A DNA stretch of 64,000 nt from Streptomyces sp. NBC_01264 (GTDB lineage Bacteria; Actinomycetota; Actinomycetes; Streptomycetales; Streptomycetaceae): the NCBI RefSeq assembly GCF_026340675.1, contig NZ_JAPEOX010000001.1:992001-1056000 (forward strand). The letters run 5' to 3'. The stretch's first letter is position 1, and the number at the start of each line of letters is the position of its first letter. The translations under genes were made by a program, and so were the position numbers. Positions 44,872 through 54,102 of this stretch are shown piece by piece. Below the pieces are notes generated by a model that saw nothing but the letters and a program-made list of their open reading frames with translations, was not told where the DNA came from and made no database searches.

Positions 44872-46075
44872 TCATGGCGTGGCACAGACGGCATACGGGG
44901 TGAGGGTGACGTCGTCCCGCGTCCTGTTCTGCCCGTTCACCTCCCAGTCGTTGGTGCCGGGTACCGGCCTGCTGACGAGCTGGTCCGGTGCGGGGCCGGT
45001 GGATCCGAAGCCGCCGCCCGTCAGCACGCTGCCGGCCGGGCAGGACACCTTCGAGGTCCCCGGCACCGAGCCCAGGTCGATTCCGATGAGCCCGCCTCCG
45101 GGGCTGTCGATGGTCGCGGAGACGGAGTTGGTGGCGAGGTCGATGACGGATACCCCGTGCGCGCCGTTGGGGTGGCTGACGTACAGCCGGGCTCCGGTGG
45201 GGGAAACCGCCATTTCCGCGGGATCCAGGGGTGGTGGGGATCGAAGTGACGACGGTGTTCGTGGCGGCATCGATGACCGCCACCCGGGCGTTGTTCCGGT
45301 CGGCGACGTAGACGCGCCTTCCGTCCAGCGAGACCTCCACGCCGTCCACCCCCTGGTTGACCGGAATCGGCACCACGACCGTGTTGGTGGCGGAGTCGAT
45401 GACCGATACCTCGCCCGAGGTGTTCTCGGTGACGTAGACACGTGCGCCGCTCGGCGAGATGGCCACCTTTCGCGGTGCGCTCGGTCCGACGTCCACCGTC
45501 GTGATGAGCGTCATGGTGGCGGCGTCGATCACTGCCACCACCGCTGCGCCCCGGTAGGCGACGTAGTGGCGCTTCCCGTCCGGGGACACCACCACCCCGT
45601 TCGGGAGCGTGTCCGCCCCCGTCTCGAGGGTGCCCACGATGACATTGGTGGCGGTGTTGATCGCCACCACGCGGTTGGCCGGTCCGTTCCCCTCCACGGT
45701 GACATAGGCGCAACTGTCGTCCGGCGAGATGACCACGCTCTCCGGAGTGCCGTTCCCCGTGGGGATTTCGGCCACCACGGTGTTGGTGAGAGCGTCGATC
45801 GCCGACACGGCGCGCGAGTCCCGCTCCGTCACGTAGACCTTCTTGCCGTTCCGGCTGGCGGCGACCTGCACGGGCCCGCTGAACGCTCCGGTGTCGATGC
45901 TCGCCACGAGGGCGTTGGTGACGGTGTCGAACACCCGGACCTTGCCCGGGCCCGTGTTGGCGACGTATGCGTACGTGCCGGGTGCGGCAGGAGCCGCCAG
46001 GGCGACGGACGGCGTCAGAACGGCTGCGGCAGCGAGTACCGCACACGATGCCTTCCGAACGCCGTGCCTCGACAC
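44872..46075 (-). pseudogene. Secreted YVTN-type beta-propeller protein, frameshifted
   Basis: A signal peptide (KASCAVLAAAAVLTPSVALA) is followed by repeats of the YVTN/YncE propeller type (YVANTGPGKVRVFD, VYVTERDSRAVSAID, VYVTENTSGEVSVID, VYVADRNNARVAVID), each about 43 residues. At a run of four G (45228-45231) one extra base breaks the frame; removing it continues with LDPAEMAVSPTGARLYVSHP and a C-terminal module SCPAGSVLTGGGFGSTG to the stop at 44872, about 400 residues in all. GTG 46075 is the start. It precedes the collagen-like gene on the same strand by 85 bases. Confidence 0.75.
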
Positions 46076-46463
46076 GTACCCCCGGACGCCCCCACATGCG
46101 GATTCCCGCGGACAGCGAAGTGCTGCATGGATCCTCCTCGAACGACCCGATCAGGGGGTGTCCCTGTTCAAGCTGCGAGGAACGTTGTACGCGTAGTTAT
46201 ATCTGACTATCAATCACGACATGTCCGCAATGCTCCAAATATTCCAATCCGGCCTACCTTCGAAGCAAGGCCAACAGCCAGGCCCGACGCCGAGCGCGAA
46301 TCGAGCTCCGAAGTGCGAGCCCAGCCAAGTTCACGCTCGCCACCCCTCGCTTTTGTTCCACAATCCATACGATGATTGCGCAACAACGAGGCGGCAGCGT
46401 CGCATCTTGCCTGCTTCACCCCTGGCGCCGGAGCCGGCCCGAACCCCCGAAGGGAATGCAGTC
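46076..46463. other. Divergent promoter region between YVTN and serine hydrolase genes
   Basis: About 390 bases. The middle (46180-46260) is unusually AT-rich for this genome and is the likely site of promoters for both directions. The plus-strand open frame starting at 46221 covers part of it but has no coding character before 46464. Confidence 0.4.
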
Positions 46464-47810
46464 GTGTCGCAAGCCCACACAGCGAGGGACTGGATCACAG
46501 CGAACCTCGCGGATCTGATCGCACTGCACGACGTACCCGGCGCCCAGGTCGCCGTACTGGTGGACGGCGAGGTCGTCGATGTGGCGGCCGGTGTGGTGAA
46601 CAAGGCCACCGGGGTCCCCGCGACCGACAAGGCGGTCTTCCAGATCGGATCGATCACCAAGGTCTGGACGGCCACTTTGGTGCAGCAGCTGGTGAACGAA
46701 GGGCTCCTCGATCTGGACCGGCCCGTACGGGAGTACCTGCCGGAGTTCGCGGCCGACGACGACGAAGGCGCCTCCGCCGCCATCACCACCCGGCAGCTGC
46801 TGTCCCATACCTGCGGCCTCGAAGGCGACCGCTTCACCGACACCGGGACGAACGACGACGCGATCGAGCGCTACGTCGGCACGCTGGCCGACGCCGTCCA
46901 GCTGTTCCCTCCCGGCGAGCGGTTCTCGTACTGCAACAGCGGCTTCGTCCTGCTCGGCAGGATCGTCGAAGTCCTGCGCCGCGAGCCCTACAACGCCGCG
47001 CTGCGCCGCCACTTGATCGCGCCGCTCGGCCTCTCCCATGTCTCCACGCACGCCGGTGAGGCCGTCCTGCAGCTCGCCGCCATCGGCCACATCGGGCCGG
47101 ACGTCCGTCCCGCCCCCGTATACGGGCTCCCGGCTTCCGCCGCGCCCGCCGGTGCCACGCTGGCGATGTCGGCGCGCAGCTTGCTCGGGTTCGTACGGAT
47201 GCACCTGACCGACCCGGCCTTCGACGCCATGCGCGAGCCCCAGGTGCCCGTACCGGGGCTGGCGGCTCTGGGCGACCACTGGGGACTGGGGTGGATGCTC
47301 TGGGAGTGCCCCGGCGGTTCGGTCATTGGGCACGACGGCGGGACGATCGGGCAGTACGCCTTCCTGCGGATCGTCCCGGCGGCCGGCGTGGCCGTCGTGG
47401 TGCTCACCAACGGCGGCAACGCCCCCGCCCTCTTCCGGGCGGTGGGAGGCCACCTGCTGCGCGAACTCGCCGGTGTGCAGCTGCCCGAGCCGCCCCGGGT
47501 CCCCTCCGAACCGGCACCGATCGATGCACGTCGCGCCGCCGGCTCCTACCGCGACGCACTGGTCGACCTCGATCTCGCCGTGCACGACGACGGCTCCGCC
47601 TCACTCACCACCACCCCGCGGACGGCCGAGTCCCGGCTGCTCTTCGGCGACGGCCGGACAGCCCGTTTGGTCCGGCTGGACGAGGACCGTCTGATCGCGG
47701 TCGAGGAGCGCGCGGGCCGCCACGAGGTCTACGCACTGGCCGGCGCCGACTCCGAAGGACGGGCGCTCTACCTGCACAGCGGACGCGCCGCGCTGCGGAC
47801 CGGGGCGTGA
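46464..47810 (+). CDS. Serine hydrolase of the beta-lactamase/class C (EstB, DD-peptidase) family
   Basis: A 448-residue protein without a signal peptide. The SxxK motif is IGSITKVW, the second motif YxN is RFSYCNSGFVL and the KTG-equivalent is GHDGGTIGQYAF. A C-terminal lipocalin-like beta domain follows. Relatives include esterases, transesterases and D-aminopeptidases. GTG 46464 is chosen because AGGGA precedes it. It is the first of a group with a hydroxyacid oxidase and a leucyl aminopeptidase on the same strand, suggesting joint degradation of a peptide- or ester-type compound. Confidence 0.85.
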   Translation: MSQAHTARDWITANLADLIALHDVPGAQVAVLVDGEVVDVAAGVVNKATGVPATDKAVFQIGSITKVWTATLVQQLVNEGLLDLDRPVREYLPEFAADDDEGASAAITTRQLLSHTCGLEGDRFTDTGTNDDAIERYVGTLADAVQLFPPGERFSYCNSGFVLLGRIVEVLRREPYNAALRRHLIAPLGLSHVSTHAGEAVLQLAAIGHIGPDVRPAPVYGLPASAAPAGATLAMSARSLLGFVRMHLTDPAFDAMREPQVPVPGLAALGDHWGLGWMLWECPGGSVIGHDGGTIGQYAFLRIVPAAGVAVVVLTNGGNAPALFRAVGGHLLRELAGVQLPEPPRVPSEPAPIDARRAAGSYRDALVDLDLAVHDDGSASLTTTPRTAESRLLFGDGRTARLVRLDEDRLIAVEERAGRHEVYALAGADSEGRALYLHSGRAALRTGA

Positions 47811-47886
47811 CCGAGGCTTCTCCCGTCCTCCGCCCGCCCCGCACCGCACCGCGCCGTGCCACGAAGAAGCGAGATGAGAGATCGTC

Positions 47887-49188
47887 GTGCCCGCACCCCA
47901 GACGTACCCGCCCCCGGCCGGCCACGCCGCCGCCCCCGCGCCGCCCGTCCGCCGGCGCCTGCCGCACTGGTCCGACATCGCCCCGCTGCTCAACCCGCGC
48001 CTGCCCGAGGTCAATCCGACGCGCCGGCGACTGGGCCGGGCATACACCCTCGCGGACCTGCGGACCATCGCCCGGCAGCGGACACCGCGCTCGGTGTTCG
48101 ACTACGTCGACGGAGCCGCCGAGGAGGAGGTGTCGCTCAGGAAGGCGCGGAACGCCTTCCTGGCGCTCGAGTTCCGCCCCCGGGTGCTGCGCGACGTGTC
48201 CGAGGTGACCACCGGCCGGCGGATCCTCGGCACGGCCTCGGCCCTGCCCTTGGTGCTCGCGCCCACCGGCTTCACCCGGATGATGCACCACGCGGGCGAG
48301 TCCGCGGTCGTCCGGGCCGCCGCTCGGGCCGGAGTTCCGTACACGCTGTCCACGATGGGGACCACCTCGATCGAGGAAGTGACGGCCGCCGCGCCGGAGG
48401 CACGGCGCTGGTTCCAGCTCTACCTGTGGCGTGACCGGGCCGCCAGCCGGGATCTGATCGAACGCGCCCGCGCGGCCGGGTACGACACGCTGGTGCTCAC
48501 CGTCGACACCCCGGTGGCCGGATCGCGGCTTCGGGACGTTCGCAACGGCATGACCGTTCCGCCGATGCTCGGCGTGCGCACCCTGGCCGACATGGCCCGT
48601 CACCCGGCGTGGTGGATCAACCTGCTCGCCACCGGGCCCCTCGAATTCGCCTCCCTGCGGAACTGGAAGGGCACCGTCGCCGACCTCGTCAACCACATGT
48701 TCCACCCTTCGGTGACGATGGACGACCTGGACTGGCTGCGCTCGCAGTGGGACGGAAAGCTGGTGGTGAAGGGGATCCAGCACGTCGACGACGCCCGCGC
48801 GGTGGTCGACGCGGGCGCGGACGGCATCGTCGTCTCCCATCACGGCGGCCGCCAGCTCGACCAGGCCCCGCTCCCCCTCACCCTGCTTCCCGCGTGCGTC
48901 GCCGCCGTCGGGGACGAGGCCGAGGTCTTCCTCGACTCCGGGGTGCTGCGCGGATCGGACGTCGTCGCCGCGGTGGCCCTGGGCGCCACGGCAGTGCTCG
49001 TGGGCCGCGCCTACCTCTACGGGCTCATGGCAGGCGGCGAACGCGGCGTGGACCGCGCGCTGGAGATCCTCGCCGCCGAGACCCGGCGGAGCCTCTGCCT
49101 GCTCGGTGCCCCGTCACCGGACCACCTCGTGCCCGCACACGTTTCGCTCGGACCCCGCCACCACCTCCGGTGCGGCACGCACCAGTAA
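47887..49188 (+). CDS. FMN-dependent alpha-hydroxyacid oxidising enzyme (lactate dehydrogenase family)
   Basis: A 433-residue TIM-barrel flavoenzyme. Key motifs are FDYVDGAAEEE near the N-terminus, LAPTGFTRMMHHAGE, LTVDTPVAGSR (substrate-binding Arg region), KLVVKGIQHVDDA (FMN Lys) and VSHHGGRQLD with the catalytic His followed by Arg. It oxidises L-2-hydroxyacids such as lactate or mandelate to oxo acids; the physiological substrate and acceptor cannot be told. It lies 76 bases after the serine hydrolase gene and 12 bases before the aminopeptidase. Confidence 0.9.
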   Translation: MPAPQTYPPPAGHAAAPAPPVRRRLPHWSDIAPLLNPRLPEVNPTRRRLGRAYTLADLRTIARQRTPRSVFDYVDGAAEEEVSLRKARNAFLALEFRPRVLRDVSEVTTGRRILGTASALPLVLAPTGFTRMMHHAGESAVVRAAARAGVPYTLSTMGTTSIEEVTAAAPEARRWFQLYLWRDRAASRDLIERARAAGYDTLVLTVDTPVAGSRLRDVRNGMTVPPMLGVRTLADMARHPAWWINLLATGPLEFASLRNWKGTVADLVNHMFHPSVTMDDLDWLRSQWDGKLVVKGIQHVDDARAVVDAGADGIVVSHHGGRQLDQAPLPLTLLPACVAAVGDEAEVFLDSGVLRGSDVVAAVALGATAVLVGRAYLYGLMAGGERGVDRALEILAAETRRSLCLLGAPSPDHLVPAHVSLGPRHHLRCGTHQ

Positions 49189-49200
49189 GGACACCCAGCC

Positions 49201-50714
49201 ATGCCCCGCACCCCGGCTCCAGAACAGTGCGCCGAACTCACCCCCACCTCATCACCCTTGCCCGAACTGGACGCGGACGTCGTCGTGGTGACCGCGGGAA
49301 CCGATGCCTCCGGAGCACTCGCGCTCGCCGAGGACGCGCTGGTGATCGACCGGGCCTCCGGGGGCGCCTTGCGGGCGGCACTGGAGCGCGGCGGGTACCG
49401 CGCCGTCTGGGCCGCACAGCGGTTCGTCAACCTGCCCGGCACCCCCTTCGGTTCGGTGCTCGTGGTCGGAACGGGCCCGGAGAACGGCCGGGAGACCGGC
49501 CCGGTGGGCGGTGATCCGGATGCTCCGCGCGTCACCCTGCGGGAACGGCGCCATGCGCTCGCGGCCGGGTTGGCCGGTCTGACCGGTGGACGCGTCGCCG
49601 TATCCTCGGGGGGCGCCTGGGACGCGCTCCTCGTCGAGGCAGCGGCCCTGGCCACCTACCGCTACGACCGGTACAGCGAGCGGCCGCGACCCGCCGAACT
49701 CCTGGTGAGCTGCGCACGGCTGCCCCACGAGGAAGACCTCGCGGAGCTCTCGTCGCGACTGCGTTCGGTGTGCTTCGCCCGGGACTGGGTCAACCTGCCC
49801 GGTGGGCACAAGCGCCCGGAGGCCAGTACCGCGCTCCTGCTCGAAGAGGCCGGCCGCTCCGGGGTCGAGGCGCGGGTGTGGACCGCCGAGGAGCTCACCG
49901 CGTTGGGCGCCGGGGGCCTCGTGGGGGTCGGTCAGGGCTCGGCCGAACCGGCCCGGCTCGTGCGCCTCACCGCCCACGGCACCGACGGGGGTCCTCCCCT
50001 GGTTCTGATCGGCAAGGGGCTCACGTACGACGCCGGGGGCGTCAACCTCAAGACCACCTGGCTGGAACACATGAAGCTCGACATGGGCGGGGCGGCCGCC
50101 TGCGCGGGCGCGGTGTTCCGCTCCGGCCGCCGACCGCGCGGACGCACCGTGGTGGCCTGGATCGCTCTCGCCGAGAACGTGATGTCGGCGACCTCGTACC
50201 TCACCGGCGACGTCCTGCGCATGCACGCGGGCACGAGCGTCGAGGTGACCAACACCGACGCCGAAGGGCGCCTGGCACTGGCCGACGCGATGAGCATCGC
50301 CGACACCGGGGACGCCGCGGCGCTCCTCACCGTCGCCCCCCCCTGACCGGTTCGGCGATCATGAGCCTCGGCCCCCGCACCGCCGCCGTCCACTCCACCG
50401 ACGACCGGCTCAGCGCCCGGCTGCTCGACGCCGCGGCCTCGGCGGGGGAAAGTGCCTGGCGGCTGCCCCACCTGCCCTACCTGGCCGAATCCCTTCGCTC
50501 GCACATCGCCGACCTGTCCAACGTCGGCACCCCTCAGGGGCAGTCCATGGTGGCCGCGGAATTCCTGCGGCACTTCGCACCGGTCGGCGTGCCCTACCTG
50601 CACGTCGACCTGGCGGGTCCCGCCTACAACATGGGCGAGCCCTACGACGGCGTCCCCGCCGGGGGCACCGGCTACGGTGTGCGCACCCTCATCGAGCTCA
50701 TGGACCGCCTGTGA
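49201..50714 (+). pseudogene. M17 leucyl aminopeptidase, frameshifted at an eight-C tract
   Basis: The first frame (to 50346) has the N-terminal domain and the catalytic GKGLTYDAGGVNLK, KLDMGGAAAC and NTDAEGRLALAD motifs with the two-metal ligands. At a C tract (50336-50343) the frame breaks inside the conserved VAPLTGS (ATLTG) motif; a one-base gain or two-base loss gives PLTGSAIMSLGPRTAAV and the normal C-terminus to the stop at 50714. The restored enzyme would be about 504 residues, normal for leucyl aminopeptidases. It cleaves N-terminal residues from peptides. A sequence error is likely. Confidence 0.85.
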
Positions 50715-50753
50715 GTCGACCGACCTCACCGGCCTATGGCCGACGACTGCCGC

Positions 50754-51452
50754 TCAGCGCCCGAGGAGGCGTGCACCCTCCTCGGCGCGGCGCAGCGTGG
50801 CGAGCAGCGCCGCCCGGCCCGTGCAGTCGATGTCCTCGATCAGGGCGTCGGCCGCGGCCTGCCCGCCCAGCCGGAGCTTCTCGATCAGGTCGCGGTGGAT
50901 CGCGGCGAGGCTCACGGCGTCGAAGTCCGGCCTGACGAAGGTGAGGAGCAGCCGGACCTCGTCCTCGCAGCGCTGATAGCTCTCCAGCACGTGCTGGTTG
51001 CCCGCTGCCGCGACGATGGCCCGGTGAATGGCGCTGTGCACGCTGGTGAGTTCGCGCCACGAGGGCCCCGGCGAGGGGCGCGCGGCGAGGGCCTCCAGGC
51101 GCTCCACCTCCACGAGGACCTGCCCCAGGTCCGCATCCGCTTCCAGCACCATGCGCAGCGCGCCGAGTTCGAGCACCTTGCGGTAGTCGAAGACCTCGTC
51201 GATGCGCTGCTTGCTCAGGGGCGCGACGACGGCCCCCCGATGGCGTTCGTGCACGAGCAGACCTCGGTCCACCAGCAGCCGCAGCGCCGTGCGGATCGTG
51301 TGCCGCCCGACGTCGAAGCGCTCCGCCAGGTCCTCCTCGCGAAAGCGCGTGCCGACCGGATGGGCCCCGTCGAGCAGTTCACCGCGCAATGCCCCGGCGA
51401 TCCGCTCGGGCGCCGCCTGTGCGCCGCTCGTACGGGCGGATGGGCCGGCCAT
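50754..51452 (-). CDS. GntR-family regulator with FCD ligand domain
   Basis: A 232-residue regulator. The GntR winged helix is at the N-terminus (GTRFREEDLAERFDVGRHTIRTALRLLVDRGLL with the usual wing). The FCD ligand-binding helices follow, with metal-binding His candidates in SVHSAIHRAIV and AIHRDL. Ligands of this subfamily are carboxylic acids. Its gene lies downstream of the aminopeptidase, convergent, and divergent from an alpha/beta hydrolase with a large palindrome between, so it controls that hydrolase and maybe the catabolic group to its left. Confidence 0.87.
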   Translation of the reverse strand: MAGPSARTSGAQAAPERIAGALRGELLDGAHPVGTRFREEDLAERFDVGRHTIRTALRLLVDRGLLVHERHRGAVVAPLSKQRIDEVFDYRKVLELGALRMVLEADADLGQVLVEVERLEALAARPSPGPSWRELTSVHSAIHRAIVAAAGNQHVLESYQRCEDEVRLLLTFVRPDFDAVSLAAIHRDLIEKLRLGGQAAADALIEDIDCTGRAALLATLRRAEEGARLLGR

Positions 51453-51514
51453 GGCTCCCCTTTGTCCGACGGGACCGACTCACTGCCGGCCGACCAACCA
51501 CACTACACCTCGAA

Positions 51515-51549
51515 ATTGTGCAACAATCTCACATAGATTGATGCACAAT
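51515..51549. promoter_or_regulatory. 35-bp GntR-type operator palindrome
   Basis: The arms ATTGTGCAACAATCT and AGATTGATGCACAAT are complementary at 14 of 15 positions around a five-base CACAT centre. It sits 62 bases in front of the GntR gene and 67 bases before the preferred start of the divergent hydrolase. This is the strongest operator candidate in the window. Confidence 0.75.
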
Positions 51550-51616
51550 GCATCCCTGGCGTGTCACGCCCGCTCCCTTCCCCACCGTTGTCGCACGTCC
51601 GACGTCGAGGAGCCCC

Positions 51617-52417
51617 ATGGAGATCAACAACGTCCAACTGCACGGGGTGGGACACCCCGTACTGCTCCTGCCCGGCGGAGCCGAATCCGGCGACGGCTTC
51701 TTCCCGGGCCTGATCGAGGGCCTCACCGCCGATCCCGGCTGCCAGGTGATCGTCTACGACCGCCCGGGCACCGGCACCTCCCCCGCCGACGGCGCGCTCG
51801 CCGACGCGGCCTCGCACCTGAGCAGCCTCATCGACCGCCTGGGCTGTGGTCCGGTCGTGGCAGTGCGCCAGAGCCTCGGCGGCGCCGTGGCCGTCCTCCT
51901 CGCCCGCGACCACCCGCACAACGTCGCCGGCCTGGTCCTGCTCGATCCCACACCCCTCAACGACCCGCGCACGTGCGCGAGGCTGGAACGCACCACGCGC
52001 CTCCTTGCGGGAGCCGCGGCCGTTCCCGGCGTGCACTCCCTGCTCTCTGCGGCGGTACGGGCCACCGCCGCCCGGGTCGCACGCCGGAGCACGCTGCGAC
52101 CCGATTGCGCGGCCGCCCTCGCACGCACCGCCCGCCTCGACGTACCCACCCTGGCCCGGGCCGTCCGAGGCATCACCGCCCTCTCCCGGGACCTGCGCGA
52201 AACCGACCTCCCCCGCATCCCCGCCGTGGTCGTCACCGCCGACCGCACACCGCGGAGCCGTGTCCGCCGCGCCCACGCACGGCTCGCGCAGGCCTTCGGC
52301 GCCCCACTCGTGAGCTGGCCCGGAGCCACGCACAGCGTGCACCTCGACCACCCCGACGAAACCCTCGCCACCGTCCGTACGCTGCTCACCCCCACCGGAC
52401 CTCCGACGGGCCCCTGA
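51617..52417 (+). CDS. Alpha/beta hydrolase
   Basis: A 266-residue hydrolase. The fold is clear: PVLLLPGGAESGD (oxyanion loop), YDRPGTGTS, the nucleophile region VVAVRQSLGGAVA and a final THSVHLDHP with the catalytic His. The first glycine of the usual G-x-S-x-G elbow is Arg here, which is unusual and may reduce or alter activity. ATG 51617 follows GAGGAG; the open frame reaches back to 51548, inside the GntR palindrome. Regulation by the divergent GntR protein is likely. Confidence 0.85.
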   Translation: MEINNVQLHGVGHPVLLLPGGAESGDGFFPGLIEGLTADPGCQVIVYDRPGTGTSPADGALADAASHLSSLIDRLGCGPVVAVRQSLGGAVAVLLARDHPHNVAGLVLLDPTPLNDPRTCARLERTTRLLAGAAAVPGVHSLLSAAVRATAARVARRSTLRPDCAAALARTARLDVPTLARAVRGITALSRDLRETDLPRIPAVVVTADRTPRSRVRRAHARLAQAFGAPLVSWPGATHSVHLDHPDETLATVRTLLTPTGPPTGP

Positions 52418-52439
52418 CTGTCGTACAGCCTGTCGGGGG

Positions 52440-54080
52440 TCAGAAGGCGTTGCGCCGCCGAAGTCCGAACGTACGGCCGTCCGGGTCGACCAGGAGCCGG
52501 TAGAGCGGCATGGTGAGGCGGCGTTCGGCGTACGAGAGGTCGGGCGGGCTGTACGCACGCAGCCGGCCCGGCGGCTTCGGCCCGCGGCCGCCGCCCTCGT
52601 GCCAGGCGTCCAGCGCGGCGGCGCTCGCCGCGAACGCCTCGAAGGCCCGTACGGGTTCGCACAACGGATCCGACGTGCCCGCAACGCCCGGATCGCCGGG
52701 CTCGAGCGGACCGGGCCCGGTGGCGTCGAGGTGCTCGCGGGAGAGCTCCAGCCGCAACTCCCTCGCGAAGCGGCGGGCGCCGTCGCCCAGTCCGCCGGGA
52801 TCGGCGGGCGCGCGGGCGTCCACCTCCTCGTCCAGGACGGCGCAGTTGAGTTCCGAGTCGTGCGTCCAGGACCGGAGGTTGATGTTGTCGGATCCGACCG
52901 TGGCCCACACGTCGTCCACCACGCACACCTTGGCGTGCACGTACACGGGAGTGCCGGCTCGGTTCTCCAGCCCGTACACCGCCACCCTTCCGCCGCCCGC
53001 CTCGCGCAGCTTGTCCAGCGCCTTGACCCGGCCGACCACGTTCATCGGCCCGGTCAGCCGGCCGTCCTGGTCGGGCACGGTGGGTATCACGGCGATCAGC
53101 CGCAGTTCGGGGTTGTCTCGCAGCGCCCCGGCGAAGGACTCCACCACCTCGGGGGACCACAGGTACTGGTCCTCCAAGTAGATGAGCCGCCTGGCCCGCT
53201 TGAGCGCCTTGAGGTAGCTGCGCGCCACACTGCGCTCCCCGTCCGGCGCGAAGGGGTAGCCGCGCAGCAGCCGGTTCGGATAGGTGCGCAGCACCTGCAC
53301 GGTGTGGTTGCCGCAGGGCGGCGGGTCGGGCAGCTGCGGCGGGATGGGATCCGCGTACGTGTCCTCGCCGTTGACCAGTGCCCGCAGTTTGACGAGCGGG
53401 CTGCGGCTCAGTGCGGCCGGGTCCTCCCAGCGTTCACGGAATCCCGCCTCTATGTCGCCGACGGCCGGTCCCCGGACGGCCAGTTGGACGTCGTGCCAGG
53501 GCGTCCGGGGACCGTAGGCGGCGGCCATCGGCAGCGCCTGCGGGTCCCCGTGGTGGTCGGCGTCGTCGTTGCGGCTGTGGCACAGGTCGATCCCGCCCAC
53601 GTAGGCCACGTCCAGGGCGGGGCGGCCGGGGTGGCGCAGGACGACCAGCTTCTGGTGGTGGCTCCCTCCGGGACGCACCCGCATGTCGAGCAGGCATTCG
53701 CCGCCCGCCGCCGCGATTTCCTCCCCGAGGTGCCGGTTCTCGCTCTCGCTGTAGCGCAGTCCGTCCAGGTGGGAGCGCCAGAGGAGGCCCTTGACGATCA
53801 CGCCCCGCCCGGCCGCCTCCGCCAGTACCGCGCCGACCTCCGTACCCTCGCCGTCCAGCCGTTCGTCGGGGTCGCCGCGCCAGTCCGTGAAGAAGAGCAG
53901 GTCTCCCCGGCGTTGTGCCCGGATGTTGCGAAGGAGCTCGGCGAAGTACGTGGCGCCGTGCACGAGCGGGCGCGCCTGGTTGCCCCGGGTCCACGAGGAG
54001 CCGTCGGGGTGGCGGCTGTCCACCCGGGTGGCCGTGTTGCCGCGTTCGCCGGCGGTGAGCATCCAGTCACTGCGTTCCAT
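52440..54080 (-). CDS. Phospholipase D-family protein (two HKD motifs)
   Basis: A 546-residue protein without a signal peptide. The first HKD motif is SHHQKLVVL and the second VHAKVCVVDDVWATVGSDN, the latter with the full HxKx4D spacing and GS(D)N. Other PLD-family elements are VAYVGGIDLCHSR, WHDVQLAVRGPAV and YLEDQYLW. This pattern fits bacterial PLD/cardiolipin synthase-like enzymes acting on phosphodiester bonds at the membrane; the substrate is unclear. The start ATG 54080 has few good alternatives. Confidence 0.88.
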   Translation of the reverse strand: MERSDWMLTAGERGNTATRVDSRHPDGSSWTRGNQARPLVHGATYFAELLRNIRAQRRGDLLFFTDWRGDPDERLDGEGTEVGAVLAEAAGRGVIVKGLLWRSHLDGLRYSESENRHLGEEIAAAGGECLLDMRVRPGGSHHQKLVVLRHPGRPALDVAYVGGIDLCHSRNDDADHHGDPQALPMAAAYGPRTPWHDVQLAVRGPAVGDIEAGFRERWEDPAALSRSPLVKLRALVNGEDTYADPIPPQLPDPPPCGNHTVQVLRTYPNRLLRGYPFAPDGERSVARSYLKALKRARRLIYLEDQYLWSPEVVESFAGALRDNPELRLIAVIPTVPDQDGRLTGPMNVVGRVKALDKLREAGGGRVAVYGLENRAGTPVYVHAKVCVVDDVWATVGSDNINLRSWTHDSELNCAVLDEEVDARAPADPGGLGDGARRFARELRLELSREHLDATGPGPLEPGDPGVAGTSDPLCEPVRAFEAFAASAAALDAWHEGGGRGPKPPGRLRAYSPPDLSYAERRLTMPLYRLLVDPDGRTFGLRRRNAF

Positions 54081-54102
54081 TTACGGTGCCTCCCCCGACC
54101 GG

